Shown piece after piece: positions 12,074-22,826 of a DNA stretch of 64,000 nucleotides. Every line of letters begins with the position of its first letter. The first letter of the stretch is position 1. The stretch covers positions 1,302,001-1,366,000 of the forward strand of contig JAVLRN010000004.1 in assembly GCA_032821775.1 (NCBI GenBank). Reading direction: 5' to 3'. The notes below the pieces were generated by a model. It was not told the DNA's origin. It did not search any database and saw nothing but the letters and a program-made list of their open reading frames with translations. This stretch comes from Sanguinoderma infundibulare (lineage: Eukaryota; Basidiomycota; Agaricomycetes; Polyporales; Polyporaceae). The position numbers and the translations under genes were made by a program.

Positions 12074-13578
12074 TCATCCTTTATCCATAGAACCTGACAT
12101 TATCAGTATCAGTCGTGAGCAGGTCGTCAAAGCGAACCCTCGAACACCCCAACGAACCTTAGACAAGTCAGGACCGTCCTCCGCCACGAGGTCTGACGCG
12201 CGCTCGCCCTCTTTGACCGTGGATTCCGAGTCCGGGTCAGACGATATCATGCTCCCATGGTCAAACATCCGTGTGGTCGAAACTGACACCTGGATCGCGA
12301 TGGACGGCGAGGCGGGGTAGGAGGCACTCTCGAGATCTGACGGCGTGTCCGGAATGCTCTGGAAGGACTGACTTCGAGAGTGGCCGCACCCAGACCCGAT
12401 ATCAAGAAAGGTCGAACGCGGCGGATGGTCCGGTACGACGGCGCTCGAGCAGAGCCGCCAGACCGTCAGAGAAAACACCATCGCCTGCGCATGGTGAGAT
12501 GAGTTAAAAGAGTGGTTTCAGGGGCTCGAACAAGGACGCACGGTGATGGACGGGAATATGTAGTGACAGATGCTGTACCCTGGGCTGCTGACGAACGACA
12601 TCACGGTGAATAATATGGCCGAGATGGTGAAGACGGCGGCGGACTCGAGGATGGACTTGGTGACGCGCCATCGGACGGTACGCACGGATGAGCCTTCGGG
12701 CCGGCACTCTTCCACCTTGTGTCGGGACGAAAATATCGGCGTGAGCACGAGAACTGGGTTCGTGCAATGTGTTCAATATATTCCGTTCAGCAAGATGCCA
12801 CCACTGAAAGCTGGACCGACGCTCACCGAGCGAAAGGGCGTTCATCACGATGGTTGCGATGAAGTATGCATGCTCCCAAGCATGAACCGTCACGATATTT
12901 GCATCGAGATGACCGAGGCATATGGTGACTATCCAGAGCGCTACATAGCGTTCAGCGTTCTGTGCACTGGATGGCTGAAAAGGCTCCGTACCGATTTCCG
13001 CCGTAAGAATAATTAACAGTAGGCTGAGAACGCGCAAGTCTCTGCCCCAAACGATGAAGACTCGGTATACCTATGATCGACATAAGGCTTGATTTTTGAA
13101 GATAAACAGGGCAAAGGGTTGGATGTACCATGAACACATCTCCAACGAATGTTTGCGCGAGGTAGATACCCATCTTCACGGCGCCGAAGCTCTTCAAAGA
13201 ATTGAGGGAGGAAATTCCGCGAACTAACGTCTGGACGTCAGCTCCTTGAAGAACGCCGCTGGACACTACAATGTGACCATCCCCTGCAATATGCTACCGC
13301 ACCGTTGGATCAGCACAGCTTGTGTATGCAATGCGTACGACGATACCTACCACGAATGCCGAAGCAGACATCACTGCACTAGCGGCGATAAGCGCAATGT
13401 CCCTCCTGGATCTCCCAAGCGACCTCTTCGAGAACAAGTCCCACAATACGATCCCGTATACCATGGCAAGTGCGCCGCATAACAAGGTCTCCAAGAAGAG
13501 ACCGACGAACGCTACCCTGAGGGAGGAGCGTAAGGAGGAGAGCTGAGAAGGGAAGTCAGTGCTAGAGACGCGGCGCAT
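12074..13578 (-). CDS. Seven-helix membrane protein (copy D)
   Basis: Blocks in order on the minus strand are VAFVGLFLETLLCGALA, KMGIYLAQTFVGDVFM, FIVWGRDLRVLSLLLI, a helix-5 exon ending FIATIVMNALS, RWRVTKSILESAAVFTI and a final exon from MVFSLTVWRL to the stop at 12074. The start was set at 13578 (MRRVSSTDFPSQ). By analogy with copies A, C and G, a short first exon could instead start at 13633 (MSTSVAFVPSSSQ). It would then splice through a GC donor (CAG|GCAGGT) to the CAG just before LSSLRSS. Function unknown. Confidence 0.7.
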
Positions 13579-13633
13579 GAGGAGTGCGACCTGCCTGTGA
13601 ACTAGACGGTACAAAGGCCACACTCGTCGACAT

Positions 13634-14890
13634 AGCGTGCGCAAAAATTGAGGATGGAGTGGCGATGACCAGGGCCGGGTATTTAGAGAGCGTGTTGAAA
13701 GTGGACTAGTGACGGGTGGCAGTCACTGCAGTTCGATATCATGCCATGCGTTTCAGCCACTCGTTCCGCATCTGCAATGCAGCGCTGAAGAGTCGGGGCC
13801 CCGGTCTGCATGTTCGGATGAACAGGACTGCGAGAAACATATGTCTGTGTCCAACTCCGAGAGCTGTCAGATAGTAAGACTGATCATGATACTCACCTGC
13901 CGGTACCACACGCCGCGCATGATCTATGTGGAGCAGCGAGGATGCTTGCACCAGCAAGGTTGCTCACTAGCGCTCACTTCCACAAATCGAGCCCTACATC
14001 TAACTTCCTTTGTACTGCGGGTCTGTCAGCAGCCGGCGGAATACCGTTAGCACACTGGCAGGAGGCACTCTTGGCAAGTGAAAGATGGCTCACCAACAGA
14101 TAGACCCCACTACTCGAAGCCTCTGGAACCCGAACCAGCATATACTATAACCCAATAGCGTGGCCAACCATTGGACGAGGGGCAAGAAGAGGCTTTAAAT
14201 TATAAACGGTCCGCAGGATGTCGATGTAAGTGCCAAGGCCTGCCAAGGTCCCAGTGGAGGCCGAGCTCCCAGACGAACGTTTGTCCAAGCTGTCAAGAAC
14301 TGTCGTCAACACTGCCGAGTGACGCAGACCGCAGTTGACAGGGATGCAGATGTACTGGGTCGCAGCGATGCGGTACGCTTGAGAAAGACAAGTCGGCGAA
14401 GAGGCGCTTCCGGGAATCGAACACGGGCCTTCTCCCACGTGGTCCCGAATGTCGAGTTGGCCATCATGATCCCGCAGACGAGTTGACCTTCTCGACCACG
14501 TATTTTCTCCCCGATTGTCTTCACAACGAAGCTCTCTGGCGACCTTGTTGTAGCCCCGTCAAGCCCAACTAGAAGCTAGAGGTCGCGCGCAGCCGGCACT
14601 CAATACACAGGCCACCTCTGAGTCCCCGCCCAGTTTTCAGGACGTCATGCTTCGGTCAATATACCTTGCATACGGGGGAGAGATCCGCTAGCATTCATGA
14701 AGGCAACCAGTCTGTATGGTGCGTTTACGCCCCCGCCAAACATACACATTGTTGAAATACTTCGGACACCTCCGCTAGGCGGCTCACTTCACCTTGTACG
14801 ACGACGCCCCTGGCACGGGGTTGCCCTGGGTTGCCAGATCAAATACTCTGAATGCACAGCTCGCAACCCAAGCGATCTTTATCTTTCACC
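13634..14890. other. Intergenic stretch; holds one degenerate tRNA-like sequence
   Basis: No protein gene is recognisable. A tRNA-like sequence on the minus strand is listed separately. The sequence just before 14891 is the likely promoter and leader of the hydrolase; an in-frame alternative ATG lies at 14852. Confidence 0.4.
14411..14482 (-). tRNA. tRNA-like sequence, probably a degenerate fragment
   Basis: On the minus strand there is a good internal A box (TGGCCAACTCG) and a perfect B box core (GTTCGATTCCC) about 40 nt apart, as in tRNA genes. However, the flanking 7-nt acceptor arms do not pair and the D stem is poor, so this is probably a tRNA relic or chance match. A covariance-model scan would decide. 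Confidence 0.25.
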
Positions 14891-16129
14891 ATGAACCAGA
14901 AGTTGCACAAGCAAATATTGGTCCGTCGAGGGCACACCTATCGCTACTACTTCTCCCCACCTGCCCCTGGGAAGCTCGTCCTCTTGTTCCTCCATGGCTT
15001 CCCATCGACTTCGAACGACTGGCACCGGCAGGTCGCATTCTTCCAGCCCCTGGGGTATGGCATCATTGCGCCAGATCTGTTGGGTGCTGGAGGCACATCC
15101 AAGCCCCTCGATGCGAAGAAGTTCAGTCTGAACGGAATGGCAGACGACATCGTTGACATCCTTGGTGCTGAGGGCATCAGCAAGATAGTCGGGGTCTCAC
15201 ATGATTGGTGCGTCATCCATCTACTTCACCGTCGCAATCTGTTAAGCTGGGCCCTTCAGGGGCTCTGCCCTCGCGTCCCGCTTGTGCATGCTTTACCCCG
15301 AGGTCTTTCACGGCTTTATCTGGCTCGGGCTCGCGTTCATCGACGCTCCGATTACACCCTTCGACATGGAGGCGGCCATGGCCTTCGCCAGGGCGAACTT
15401 CGGTTGTGACGCGTATGCATACTGGGAATTCTTCACGTGGCCCGACGCATACCAGGTCATTGAGACGAATGTGAGTGCACCTACCTCCCTTTCTGCGTGA
15501 TCGCTCGCCAACCACAAGATCTATACAAACAGGTGGACTCGTTCTTGCAGTTGCTCTACCCGGAGCATCCTGAGGAATGGTCCACTTGGATTTTGACTCG
15601 CGGGAATACTGCTAAGCTGATCGAAGGGAACATTCAGCTCGGCAAGGCTTCTTACCTATCAGCAGAGGTGCGTCCCCGAATTCTCGGTACTGTCCAATGA
15701 TATGAAGACTCACCGTGCGACGTGTAGGAATATCTAGCGCTTCGGCAGGAGCTCGTCTCCAGCGGGATTCGATCCGCACTGAACTGGTACAACGCCCAGG
15801 TTCAGGACGTGAACCTAGAAGATAACATCAGTAAGTCTTGACTTCGATTTGTCATCCGGAGCGAAACTGATTCGGAACTGCGCCCGTCAGAGATCCCCGA
15901 GGAGAGGAAGAAAGTGGTCGCGCCCTCCCTCGACTGCCTTGCGCTGCGTGATCTCGTCAGCACACCTGCCCTCCCCAAGGCTCTCATGACGAAGTACGGG
16001 ACGCGATCTCGTCCACTTCCTCTTCTCCCTCGGCATTCACGGTCCGCACCACGATCGCAGTCACCTGGCACGCCTCGCCCTCGAAGTCGTCCAACTTCCT
16101 CCGCTGCGAGCCATTCGCTGGCCGAATGA
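14891..16129 (+). pseudogene. Alpha/beta hydrolase (epoxide-hydrolase-like), 3' end replaced
   Basis: Exons 14891-15207, 15260-15470, 15533-15667, 15728-15830 and 15891-16003 read openly. The oxyanion motif is LHGFPST and the nucleophile elbow is VSHDWGS, with aspartate as in epoxide hydrolases and haloalkane dehalogenases. The cap region follows (PEVFHGFIWLGLAF). After ALMTKYG the native sequence stops at about 16003, where the inverted duplication begins. The frame then runs through antisense cyclotransferase sequence to a stop at 16127-16129, giving ~40 foreign residues. The last segment normally carries the catalytic histidine, so enzyme activity is doubtful. It might still be expressed as a chimeric protein. 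Confidence 0.7.
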
Positions 16130-16326
16130 GCAGCCCGTCGACGATCGAGGCCCCCGCGTGCCTGACGGTCGCTGGGTAGTTCTTGCCATGCAACGCGAAC
16201 TGGGCGTACCCTCGCACGTGCGCATGCTGGACGAGCGGTTCAACCGCGGTGACACTCCTAGAGTCTCCCATTGTCGCCCACGCCAGGAGCGGCAACGCTT
16301 GGAGCGTGCCGTAGAGGAAGAGCGGC
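16004..16326 (-). pseudogene. Gamma-glutamylcyclotransferase-like (AIG2 fold) fragment, 3' truncated
   Basis: The minus strand reads PLFLYGTLQALPLLAWATM, with the FLYGTL substrate-loop motif of the GGCT/AIG2 fold. It continues to RRKLDDFEGEACQVTAI and then stops matching at the duplication boundary (EVDEI). The last ~45 residues present in the right-arm copy are absent. The reading frame is otherwise intact here, whereas the right copy has a 2-base deletion, so neither copy is complete. A first exon was not found. Confidence 0.6.
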
Positions 16327-16537
16327 CTGGGCTATGGTATACCGTACACGAAGAGACGACCAGCCTGCCCCATCTTCACCTCCCAACGTCAACGCTTTCT
16401 CTCAACTGTCCGACCTGCACCACCACCTACGTGCAGACTCAGAGATCCCGCAGCATTCTTTGGTGCGTCCATGGCCAATCTCCTATTTGTCTACCAGAGA
16501 TCTCACAAAAGGTTACGGTGACGTAGCCGACACCGGT

Positions 16538-16607
16538 ATGTGTTTGCTCAGCACCGACCGTGCCGAGCCACACTACCTCTCAGACGGAACTATCGCCCAG
16601 GAGGCGG
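16538..16607 (+). pseudogene. HET-gene 5' remnant (left arm)
   Basis: The start MCLLSTDRAEPHYLSDG resembles the first residues of the full HET genes (MWLLSTDRAELHYF) and then breaks off. The counterpart at 25460-25526 (minus) has MWLLITNRTKQHYFSDG. It is therefore a relic of an older HET copy that was already present before the arms were duplicated. Confidence 0.55.
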
Positions 16608-17337
16608 AGTCCGGCATGTACAAGTCTCCCGTCTTCAAGAACATGATTTCGACTCCGAGGTCGCGGAAACTGCCTTGTGTGCGGCCTCCCCAGAAGATCC
16701 GCGCCATATCCTTGGCTATGCGTGCCCAGCGTGAACACTAGGGTATGTACCCTCACGTTCTTGCGTGCATATACCCATATCCTTTTGGCGTACAGTGTAT
16801 ACGCGCACGACCTCTGCGGCGTCAGTCAAGGACCGTTCCAACCGCACCGCAAATCTTTCAGTCGACTCGGAGTAGGACTCGGAGGTCGGAGCTTTACTTG
16901 AAGGTACATTCTCACTGCAAGATTTCCCCGTCGACGGAGGAGCACTGCCACTGTCCCCAATACAGTCTAACGTCCGAGTACGTCTATTACTATTGATCGT
17001 CACCGTTGAGCTCCAGGAGCATATGTTCTCCGCACCGCGGCGGCAATATGTGCATGATTCGGTGTGGATCGTCCATGTCCAGACAGATTATTCGTACATT
17101 GTGCAGGTCCCATATGGATTGACGGCGATCCTGCATGAATATAGACGAACGTGCCGATTTGCATCTTCATCGACGACACGAGACCCTTGGGTGGAAACGC
17201 GTCTCGTCCTCATCCCTCGATCAGTGTTAACTTGCGCATGTAGCATGGCCCCGAGGTTTCAATATATTTGTGCTGCCCGGGGACGTGCGGGACATGATCT
17301 GCGATGGATGTGCATGCGCAGGCAAGGTTACTATTCA
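16608..17337 (+). pseudogene. Decayed BTB fragment present only in the left arm
   Basis: Pieces such as MYKSPVFKNM (from a VYKG...HSPVFK motif) and EDPRHILGYACPA appear in shifting frames. They are followed by an intron-like stretch with CGTGCATATACCCATAT, which is shared with the BTB pseudogenes near 28370 and 33900. The right arm lacks this piece and joins the flanks directly at about 25455. It is dead sequence: either inserted into the left arm or deleted from the right. Confidence 0.55.
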
Positions 17338-17496
17338 TTGAACTCTAATGACACACGGTGGCCAACGCCTCGTGCAAAACACGCAATCCTCATTCTTAAG
17401 AGCCTTGCCCGTTCCTTCTGGCCCGTCTTCACCCCTTAATCCCCCCTTCCCCCCACTCCCTCTCTGCTGTCGCATCTTCACTGCGGGCCACCCAAG

Positions 17497-18438
17497 GTAG
17501 AGTCTACACACGCTTTTGCAAGTGCGCGGTTTATTATACCGACCGCACTTGCAAGTGCGCGGCCCGCCGGTCCCGGTCCACTCCCTTCTCCTATCCCCTC
17601 TCCTCCGGCCCCTCCTCTAGTTTGTATTTATAGCCCTGCTATAAGCGCATCTTGTACATCTTTTCGGATACAATGGTAATTGATTAATTTTCAAAAAAAA
17701 AATGCTACCATCGAGACTCGAACCAACAACCACCAAACACTTTACTAACAACCCATTTTACCATTACACCACCAGTTCCTTATACCTGTTGGGGAGGACA
17801 ATGTATATAACACATACTTACAGCCCCGATGCTCGCGCCCGCGCTGATGCAAGTGACTGCGCCGCCTGATTCAAGTGACAGCCCATCTGATGGAGGCGCC
17901 TCGCCCTGATGTCAAGCGTCTCGCCCCTGATGCAAGCGTCCTCCGGGAGTGTCCCAGAAGTGCGTGAAGTCCCAGTGGGGTCGTACTTGCAGATGACCCC
18001 AATATTTGCAAGTCCACGGCAGTGCTCAGCCCTGGAAGGTATCTGATAGAGAACATATGCACAAAGAATTCATTCAACACTTTCCAGAGTGTGCAATTGC
18101 ATCAGGGCGCCGCCATCTGGGCATTGGGCGGAGATTCATGCTGGGTCGTCGCACTACATAGGGCAAATGATAGTATCACTCCCAAGGAGTATATAGACTA
18201 GTGGATTGGAGTACTGTTCGAAACAAGATGGCTTGTGTTGCTGGGGGTTCGAACCCTGATTTTGCCGTTGTCTTTTCTTTCCCGACCCGACAATCGCGCA
18301 CCTCCAACAATCGCGCGACGGTTGCCCCTGTCTACCCCGCGCGCCATCACCGCCCAGCCCCCTCCGGATCTTCCCGCGCACTTGCAAGTGCGGTCGGTAT
18401 AATAAACCGCGCACTTGCAAAAGCCTGTGTAGACGGCT
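17497..18438. mobile_element. Non-autonomous DNA transposon, hAT-like by its 8-bp target duplication
   Basis: A terminal inverted repeat of 61 bases (17502-17562 and 18374-18434) differs at one position. The flanking 8-base repeat CACCCAAG (17489-17496 and 18439-18446) is present once at the matching place in the right arm (about 25310-25325). That gives a natural empty site. Each terminal repeat is itself a foldback (TTGCAAGTGCG ... CGCACTTGCAA). The outermost 4-5 bases do not match, so the exact ends are slightly uncertain. There is no transposase frame, so it must be mobilised in trans. Confidence 0.8.
17703..17778 (-). ncRNA. tRNA-derived, Pol III-promoter-like sequence inside the transposon
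   Basis: On the minus strand there is an A box TGGTGTAATGG (17771-17761) that fits the consensus fully. A B box GGTTCGAGTCT (17724-17714) is one base off. Directly downstream is a run of ten T (17702-17693), a strong Pol III terminator. Spacing is tRNA-like. T-stem and acceptor pairing are poor, so this is a tRNA pseudogene or SINE-type head, not a working tRNA. Confidence 0.4.
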
Positions 18439-18538
18439 CACCCAAGAACGCACAACAGTACCTGGTCTGTGCAAAGTCGATTTCCTACCTGCATAGTATC
18501 TGAAAACGGTATATTTCTGTCAGGTAGCCCACGCCGAC

Positions 18539-20946
18539 ATGTGGTTGCTCAGCACCGACCGCGCCGAGCTACACTACTTCTTCGGGCCCGCTGCCGTCGA
18601 TGGGGGATACGCTATCCTCTCGCATACCTGGACCGGAGACGAGCAGACCTTCCAACAAGTCCGCGCTATCGAGAAGCGCTGCAGGGAGGACGGGACCAAC
18701 CCTCGAGACGATCCAGAGCTCTCACCCAAGATCCGTGAGTGCTGCATCCTCGCGGAGAAGGACGGGTATGGATGGGTATGGATCGACTCGTCCTGCATCG
18801 ACAAGACGAGCAGCAGCGAGCTCTCCGAGGCTATCAACTCCATGTTCGAATGGTACTCTCAGGCCGAGATTTGCTATGCCTACCTCGCAGACGTCCCGAG
18901 CGACTGCGTACTCCACGCGCCCGGCTCGGCGTTCCGGAAGAGTCGGTGGCACACGCGGGGGTGGACGCTCCAGGAACTCATTGCCCCCGCTTTCCTCATC
19001 TTCCTATCCGTCGACTGGCACGAATTAGGGAACAAAGCTGACCTCGCGAGTCTGCTTCACGAGATCACCAGAGTGGATGCGAGGGTCTTGATTCGGGAGG
19101 CGAGGCTCGCCGAATTCTCCCTTTGTACCCGCATGTCCTGGGCCTCGGCGCGCAAGACCACCCGAATGGAGGACGAGGCGTACTGCTTGATGGGCCTCTT
19201 CGGAGTCAACATGCCGACCAACTATGGGGAGGGCAAGGGCGCCTTCCTGCGACTACAATACGAGATTATGCGAGACAATTGGGACACGAGCCTCTTCACC
19301 TTCGGAGAAAGTTTCCTTGATGGCCCGCTCAGCGAACAGGGTGTGGCTCTCGCTCCCGATGTCAAACTCAACAATCCATTCCAGTACCTTCTGTCATCCT
19401 CTCCACGACTGCTGTATGACCCCTTCGCTTTCACTCCGCACCTCGGCAGAAATGCGAAACAGTCATACCCTCCGCTTGTCAGTGCGAATCACCGTTCGGT
19501 CAGGAATCTCAGCTAATTGTGTTTGTATGTAGGTAACCACTAACAACGATACCTCTACCGTTGCTACCGGTCCCTTTGATCACGTCGAGCTCCCACGTGT
19601 GATGGTGACCAGCTACGGTGTCGAACTCCGCCTCCCAGTATTCGAGGCCGACGGCGTTACCATCGCGGTTCTCCTCTGCGAGCTCAAGCAGCACCATTTC
19701 GGTCTTGTCCTGCAACTTGATAGTGACGGAAAAGATCCGACGCGGCCACGCTATTACGCTGGATGCGCGTTTACGCATCGCGACTACTCCATCCAACTGG
19801 TGCGTCGCATGGCCGACCTAGGCGACGACCTGTACAACCTCCGTTTCAACGGCAAGCCTGTTAAAGCGAAATGGCGCACCATCTACGTGGTGCCTGCCCC
19901 TTCCCAGTCGAACGGGCCGAGTATGCACAAGCTCACAATCAACTGCATGCCCTCTCCCCCATTCCGCCTCCCTTACTGGCTCGTCTCTCGATTTGCCATG
20001 CTCCAGTTCGAACCCTTTGAGACCGAGCGCCAGACGTTTCTCAACGCTATCGACATGTTTCATCCTGGACCCGGAGGGAAACACCACTTCACGATTCTCC
20101 TTGGACTATGCACGGAGCATCCGCGTCCCCGTGAAGCTCCTGCACGTTGGGCCAAGATCATCATTCCGAGTATGTTCACCCGCGATGAGTATTCCCATAG
20201 TTGCACCGAGCACCACATCGCCTCCTGGACGCGTACCTCGAAGGTATTCGGCGACACGGAGCGGACCGTCCGGCTCTCTTTCACGCCTTGCAAAAGGTGG
20301 CCAAATACGACAGTCGACGTTCACCTCGAGCTTTTTGGTAGCGTCTACGAGCAGATGCTCCGAGAAGCGAACGTGTCTATCTTATGCCCCCTAGGCCTCG
20401 AGAAGAGGCCTGCGCTGCCCGCTGCTCGTACCACTCCCCCTGCACAGTCCACGTCCCGCCCGCCAGTGATATCGCAGACACAACCTACCTCCTCTCCCTA
20501 CCCCCGTCTCCCCGAACCCTCGTCGTGTAATCAACCACATACGGTTGTACCTGGCGGTTCGCCCCCGATTTTCCACGGCGAGGCGAGTGTCCGGAATTAT
20601 CACGGCATAGGCTTCGATCCTCGTCTTCCTGCACCAGGGCATATAGGTGTTCCAGGGTACGTAACAGTCCATGTGTGTTCGAATGAGCTGCGGCCTAACA
20701 CGCGCTTTTCACTGTCGGTTTAATAGCCCTTATGGTCCTAGCTCATTCATGTCGCCCTCGCCACCGACCAATCAGTATGACCCGACTTGGTATGCTTACC
20801 GAGCTGTGCCATCCCCTTCAAGTTCCCCGCCATCCTATATCCCTCCTCTGACATCTATACCCCCTCCCTTCTTTCAGCATGCTCCACAGACGTATCCTGC
20901 GGCTGACGACCGTCGTGCGTATTATCCCCAGCCGTATCCCTACTGA
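18539..20946 (+). CDS. HET-domain protein (heterokaryon-incompatibility-like), left copy
   Basis: Three exons (18539-19477, 19533-20656, 20727-20946) encode 760 residues. The HET domain occupies about residues 20-255: GYAILSHTW, then YGWVWIDSSCID, then SRWHTRGWTLQELIAP and ARKTTRMEDEAYCLMGLFGV. Beyond it is a ~360-residue region without a recognised domain. The tail is proline/tyrosine-rich (PPSYIPPLTSIPPP). HET domains are associated with fungal allorecognition and programmed cell death; the trigger and partner here are unknown. The copy at 22827-25216 is its inverted twin. Both are open, with conserved intron positions and phases. The start MWLLSTDRAELHYF is the usual N-terminus of Agaricomycete HET proteins. 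Confidence 0.88.
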
Positions 20947-20956
20947 AGTGTCACGG

Positions 20957-21364
20957 GTCGACTACGTCGAGGTGGATGCAGGGCATTGGTTGCATCTCGA
21001 GCGTTCGGATGAGGTCAACGCTGCCATATGCCAGTGGCTGCATACATTAGTGCTGTGATGCGACAATATAAACTGTGCTTACCCCTCATCCACTTCAAAA
21101 CAATGGTCGGCTTGCTACGTGTCGACGACGGGAGCGGCGACTGAGTGTGCGGCGTGCCACTTTGATATATCGCGGTTTGCCAGGCGTCTATATCGGCCCG
21201 TTCCTCCCCACCATCACTTCACAAAGACAGAGCCGCGACAACTCTTTCCTTAGCCTAGACTACCACCACCCTGTGAGTACAAGCCCATATATGCGTGCAC
21301 TTTCTCATCATCGCTTTCATTTCCCTACAGCGGGCTGTTGAACAGTCGATTCCCAGACGGAGCA
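20957..21364. other. Left part of the spacer between inverted arms
   Basis: Short sequence between the HET 3' end and the BTB start, with no gene seen. A CT/CA-rich leader at about 21210-21360 probably holds the BTB 5' UTR. Confidence 0.4.
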
Positions 21365-22579
21365 ATGTCCCAGAGCCCCCCGCCGAAGAAGCGTGCGCGC
21401 GTCGACTCTGCAAACGGTGAGCCTGGACCCTCGAAGCCCTCAACCGCAATCGTGTTGGACGAGGGACATGCATCTGAGGGATCGCAGTGCGAAGTGGTTG
21501 CGCGCGAGGCTCCTGTCGAAGACGATGTTCAAGCGCGCGGGGTAAGAGACAAGACCTTCTGGTTCGGGGATGGGACAGTCGTTCTTGTCGCCGATAACGT
21601 CGAGTTCCGCGTGTACCAAGGACCGCTCGCCCACCATTCGCCGATTTTCAGGGCTCTGTTCTCTCAACCCGGAGATGAGAAGGAAGACACGTCGTGCCCT
21701 ACCATCGAACTCACGGATTCCGCGGATGATCTGCGCTATATCCTCCGAGTGTTCGTGCCGAACCGCTACCCAACGTACGTCATTTGTTCGTTCGCTGGGT
21801 GTATGCGCTCTTACATGCGTGCATGCAGGCCATATACCTACAAGAATCCATCCTTCGACGAGGTCTCCGCCTCGATCCGCCTTGGGACCAAGTATCAGAT
21901 GTTCCACCTCGTCCAACACACGATCGACTACCTGAAGCAGTACTACTCGAGCGACTTCGACGTCTGGCGCAAGAAATGGAAGGGCCCGCCCGGGTTCTCC
22001 GCCACGGACGCGATCGGGGTCGTGAATCTCGCCCGGCTCACCGGCGAAGACATGCTGCTCCCCGCCGCGCTGCTCGGGTGCTGCACGCTCGGCGCGGGCA
22101 TCGTCGGCGGGCGGGCGCGCGAGGATGGCTCGTACGAGCACCTTTCCCTCGACGACATCGGACTCTGCTTCAATGCGAAGGGCAAGCTGACCGAAGCCGG
22201 GATCGCGATGTGCCTGCGTATCTGCTCGTGGGCAAAGACCTCTCCGAAGTGCTGCAAGCAACATGACGTCCCTTCCCGTCTCATTCGCTGCGGAATTGAT
22301 CTTGGCATAACGGGAAACTTCAGTCGACTCGGCGGCGGGGACCCGTGCCGCGACGCGTTGCGCAAGACGACGCTCGCGCTCCCCAGCAAGATCGAGACGC
22401 TGGGTTGCGCGAACCCGCTATCGAGCTTCGATAAGTTCTACTGTTCGGAGCTCCGGACCCAGCTGTGCGAGGCGTGCTGGGCCATGGTGCAGGATCGTGA
22501 CGTTGCGGAGAGGAGGCGGGCGTGGAACCGTTTGCCGGAGATGTTGGGGATTACTGTAGCCGGGTGGGGAAGAGGTTGA
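21365..22579 (+). CDS. BTB/POZ-domain protein in the spacer of the palindrome
   Basis: The model is two exons (21365-21774, 21829-22579) giving 386 residues; the intron is 54 nt, so the frame is open even if it is unspliced. The N-terminus is basic and nuclear-signal-like (PPPKKRARVD). The BTB fold follows at about residues 60-170: FWFGDGTVVLVADNVEFRVY, then HHSPIFRALF, then DSADDLRYILRVF. The family's helical region has IRLGTKYQMFHLV and VVNLARLTGEDMLLP. The C-terminus carries LCEACWAMVQDRD. BTB domains mediate dimerisation and cullin-3 or transcription-factor contacts; no partner domain is visible. Its position between inverted HET copies is unusual. Confidence 0.85.
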   Translation: MSQSPPPKKRARVDSANGEPGPSKPSTAIVLDEGHASEGSQCEVVAREAPVEDDVQARGVRDKTFWFGDGTVVLVADNVEFRVYQGPLAHHSPIFRALFSQPGDEKEDTSCPTIELTDSADDLRYILRVFVPNRYPTYVICSFAGCMRSYMRACRPYTYKNPSFDEVSASIRLGTKYQMFHLVQHTIDYLKQYYSSDFDVWRKKWKGPPGFSATDAIGVVNLARLTGEDMLLPAALLGCCTLGAGIVGGRAREDGSYEHLSLDDIGLCFNAKGKLTEAGIAMCLRICSWAKTSPKCCKQHDVPSRLIRCGIDLGITGNFSRLGGGDPCRDALRKTTLALPSKIETLGCANPLSSFDKFYCSELRTQLCEACWAMVQDRDVAERRRAWNRLPEMLGITVAGWGRG

Positions 22580-22826
22580 CGAGCAAGACGTTCTATGTTC
22601 AGCTGTGGCATCTCTCCGGATCGATTCGAGGTACATCTGTCCTCTGCGTCATTCCTGGAATGCAATGCTAGTCATGGAATACAAGTATCGGTTCGCACCA
22701 CGTTGGAAGCACTACTTGGAACACGTTGGGGTCTGGTAAGTAGCTACGTGCAGGGACCGTATACGAAACACGAGAAGTTAACACAGCTGATTCTATCTGA
22801 TATCGGGATGCGACTACCGTGACACT

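Larger units (their letters stand above)
16004..20956 (+). repeat. Left arm of a large inverted duplication
   Basis: This arm is the reverse complement of 22817-26457, with interruptions. Matching blocks are 16004-16607, 17338-17496 and 18447-20956. Left-only pieces are a BTB fragment (16608-17337) and a transposon (17497-18438 plus its target duplication). A ~430-base piece of the right arm (about 25700-26130) has no left counterpart. The outer end cuts into the hydrolase gene. The inner end lies ten bases after the HET stop codon. Confidence 0.85.

Noticed and set aside
14411..14482. A functional tRNA gene
   Set aside because: A and B boxes are good but acceptor and D arms do not pair; kept only as a low-confidence relic.
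21440..22264. 274-codon minus-strand frame opposite the spacer BTB gene
   Set aside because: It is antisense to clearly coding BTB sequence; high GC at third positions creates such shadows.
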